This document shows, piece by piece, positions 63,614 through 64,000 of a stretch of 64,000 bases of DNA (within the stretch, counting starts at the first letter, position 1; the number at the start of each line of letters is the position of its first letter). The stretch comes from Paenibacillus periandrae. GTDB taxonomy: Bacteria; Bacillota; Bacilli; Paenibacillales; NBRC-103111. Under the pieces are notes generated by a model. It made no database searches and had not been told where the DNA came from. It was given only the letters and a program-made list of their open reading frames with translations. The translations under genes were made by a program, and so were the position numbers. The DNA is taken from assembly GCF_022458865.1 (NCBI RefSeq), contig NZ_JAJNMU010000023.1, positions 62,001-126,000 on the forward strand. Reading direction: 5' to 3'.

Positions 63614-64000
63614 ATGACAAGTACAAGGGAAATTAAGAATGTTCTGGTAACAGTAGAATACGCAGAGAATCACATGGCCCGGCTTAAGGAAGCTTTATTT
63701 CCGGCCAATATCATTCATCTCAGCACAAAGGATGCTTCCGGCATCGAAGAGGCCCTCAAGATAGCCGATGTTGCTCTGCTTCATGGAGATTTGGATGATC
63801 GCTTTCTGAATGCCCCCAACCTTCGTTGGATTCATTGCGACCATGCCGGTCTTAACAAGTCAGCTCGTCCAGAGGTATTCGAGAAGGGTATTATTGTAAC
63901 CAGCTCCGCCGGTCGCTCGGGACCTGTGCTCGCAGAACACGTCATGTATTTTTCGCTGGCACTTACTTATAAATTTACTTCTTTCTATGCTGCCCAGCAA
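63614..64000 (+). CDS. D-isomer-specific 2-hydroxyacid dehydrogenase, 3' end outside the window
   Basis: The visible 129 codons start at ATG 63614 behind AAGGAGTGG. The sequence NLRWIHCDHAGLNKSARPEV, GIIVTSSAGRSGPVLAEHVM and YFSLAL matches the substrate domain of D-2-hydroxyacid dehydrogenases (usually GIxVTN-x-x-G-x-x-x-x-VAEHxL). The NAD domain lies beyond the edge. Together with the GlcDEF-like oxidase on the other strand it supports a 2-hydroxyacid/2-oxoacid interconversion in this pathway. Confidence 0.85.
   Translation, partial: MTSTREIKNVLVTVEYAENHMARLKEALFPANIIHLSTKDASGIEEALKIADVALLHGDLDDRFLNAPNLRWIHCDHAGLNKSARPEVFEKGIIVTSSAGRSGPVLAEHVMYFSLALTYKFTSFYAAQQ

Noticed and set aside
1..64000. 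CRISPR arrays, tRNA or rRNA genes
   Set aside because: No regularly spaced repeats and no tRNA- or rRNA-like sequence were recognised by eye on either strand; a dedicated search was not possible.

Overview
The window looks like a chromosome segment of an endospore-forming Firmicute of the Paenibacillaceae (Paenibacillus/Cohnella type). The signs are a full cwlJ germination hydrolase gene, a YjcZ-type sporulation peptide, decayed ger germination genes, an SLH-domain surface protein, strong AGGAGG-like ribosome sites, large membrane AraC regulators with two transmembrane segments, and several LplB/LplC-type sugar ABC transporters with cognate lipoprotein binding proteins. No rRNA, tRNA or CRISPR array was seen.

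Layout. 1-3.1 kb: the 5' part of a GHL6-like glycosidase gene, an AraC regulator and an unknown ORF. 3.4-9.7 kb: two toxin-like genes with a shared N-terminal leader, a GH43-like gene, and relics (stalk-domain fragment, IS4 transposase with three in-frame stops, sensor fragment). 9.8-13.1 kb: a large SLH surface protein. 13.9-17.7 kb: nucleoside hydrolase, a GC-rich LRR-like gene and an FGE-like gene. 18.6-25.7 kb: a minus-strand sugar locus (LplB, LplC, binding lipoprotein, terminator, CE15-like esterase, AraC regulator with a membrane sensor). 25.9-31.2 kb: small spore-type genes and uracil-DNA glycosylase among many gene fragments. 31.2-43 kb: a sugar-acid catabolic locus (AraC regulator, DHDPS-family enzyme and GarR on plus; two-component system, MalFG-type transporter, HpaI/GarL aldolase, AtzG-like peptide and amidase on minus). 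43.5-45.3 kb: an Lsa-like ABC-F gene with an attenuator leader. 45.3-47.2 kb: a secreted GH43 arabinanase-like enzyme under a good cre site. 47.8-49.8 kb: a third leader-bearing toxin-like gene, broken by a stop codon, downstream of cwlJ. 50.1-64 kb: a second large locus in which a minus-strand operon (binding lipoprotein, GHL6-like glycosidase, TIM-barrel isomerase, GlcE/GlcF/GlcD oxidase) diverges from a plus-strand operon (AraC regulator, LplB, LplC, hydroxyacid dehydrogenase).

How the genes work together. Three loci each combine a sensor/AraC-type regulator, an ABC importer and enzymes acting on plant-polysaccharide pieces: glucuronoyl esters, glucarate/galactarate-type acids, and a sugar whose processing involves 2-hydroxyacid oxidation. 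ATPase components are absent, as is usual where one shared MsmX-type ATPase serves many importers (inference).

The most unusual signal is a scattered family of three proteins (3387-4253, 6525-7877, 47768-49117). They share an LQLQR-x-IGN-[RK]-A leader followed by an IQR motif, but have unrelated C-terminal domains: a zincin-like HEIGH domain, a domain with two GxxH motifs, and an unknown domain. This resembles a common export/packaging tag on swappable effectors, as seen with extracellular contractile injection systems, although no injection-system structural gene lies in the window. The second notable signal is the three-segment attenuator in front of the ABC-F gene. Much of the remaining space is a graveyard of truncated genes.
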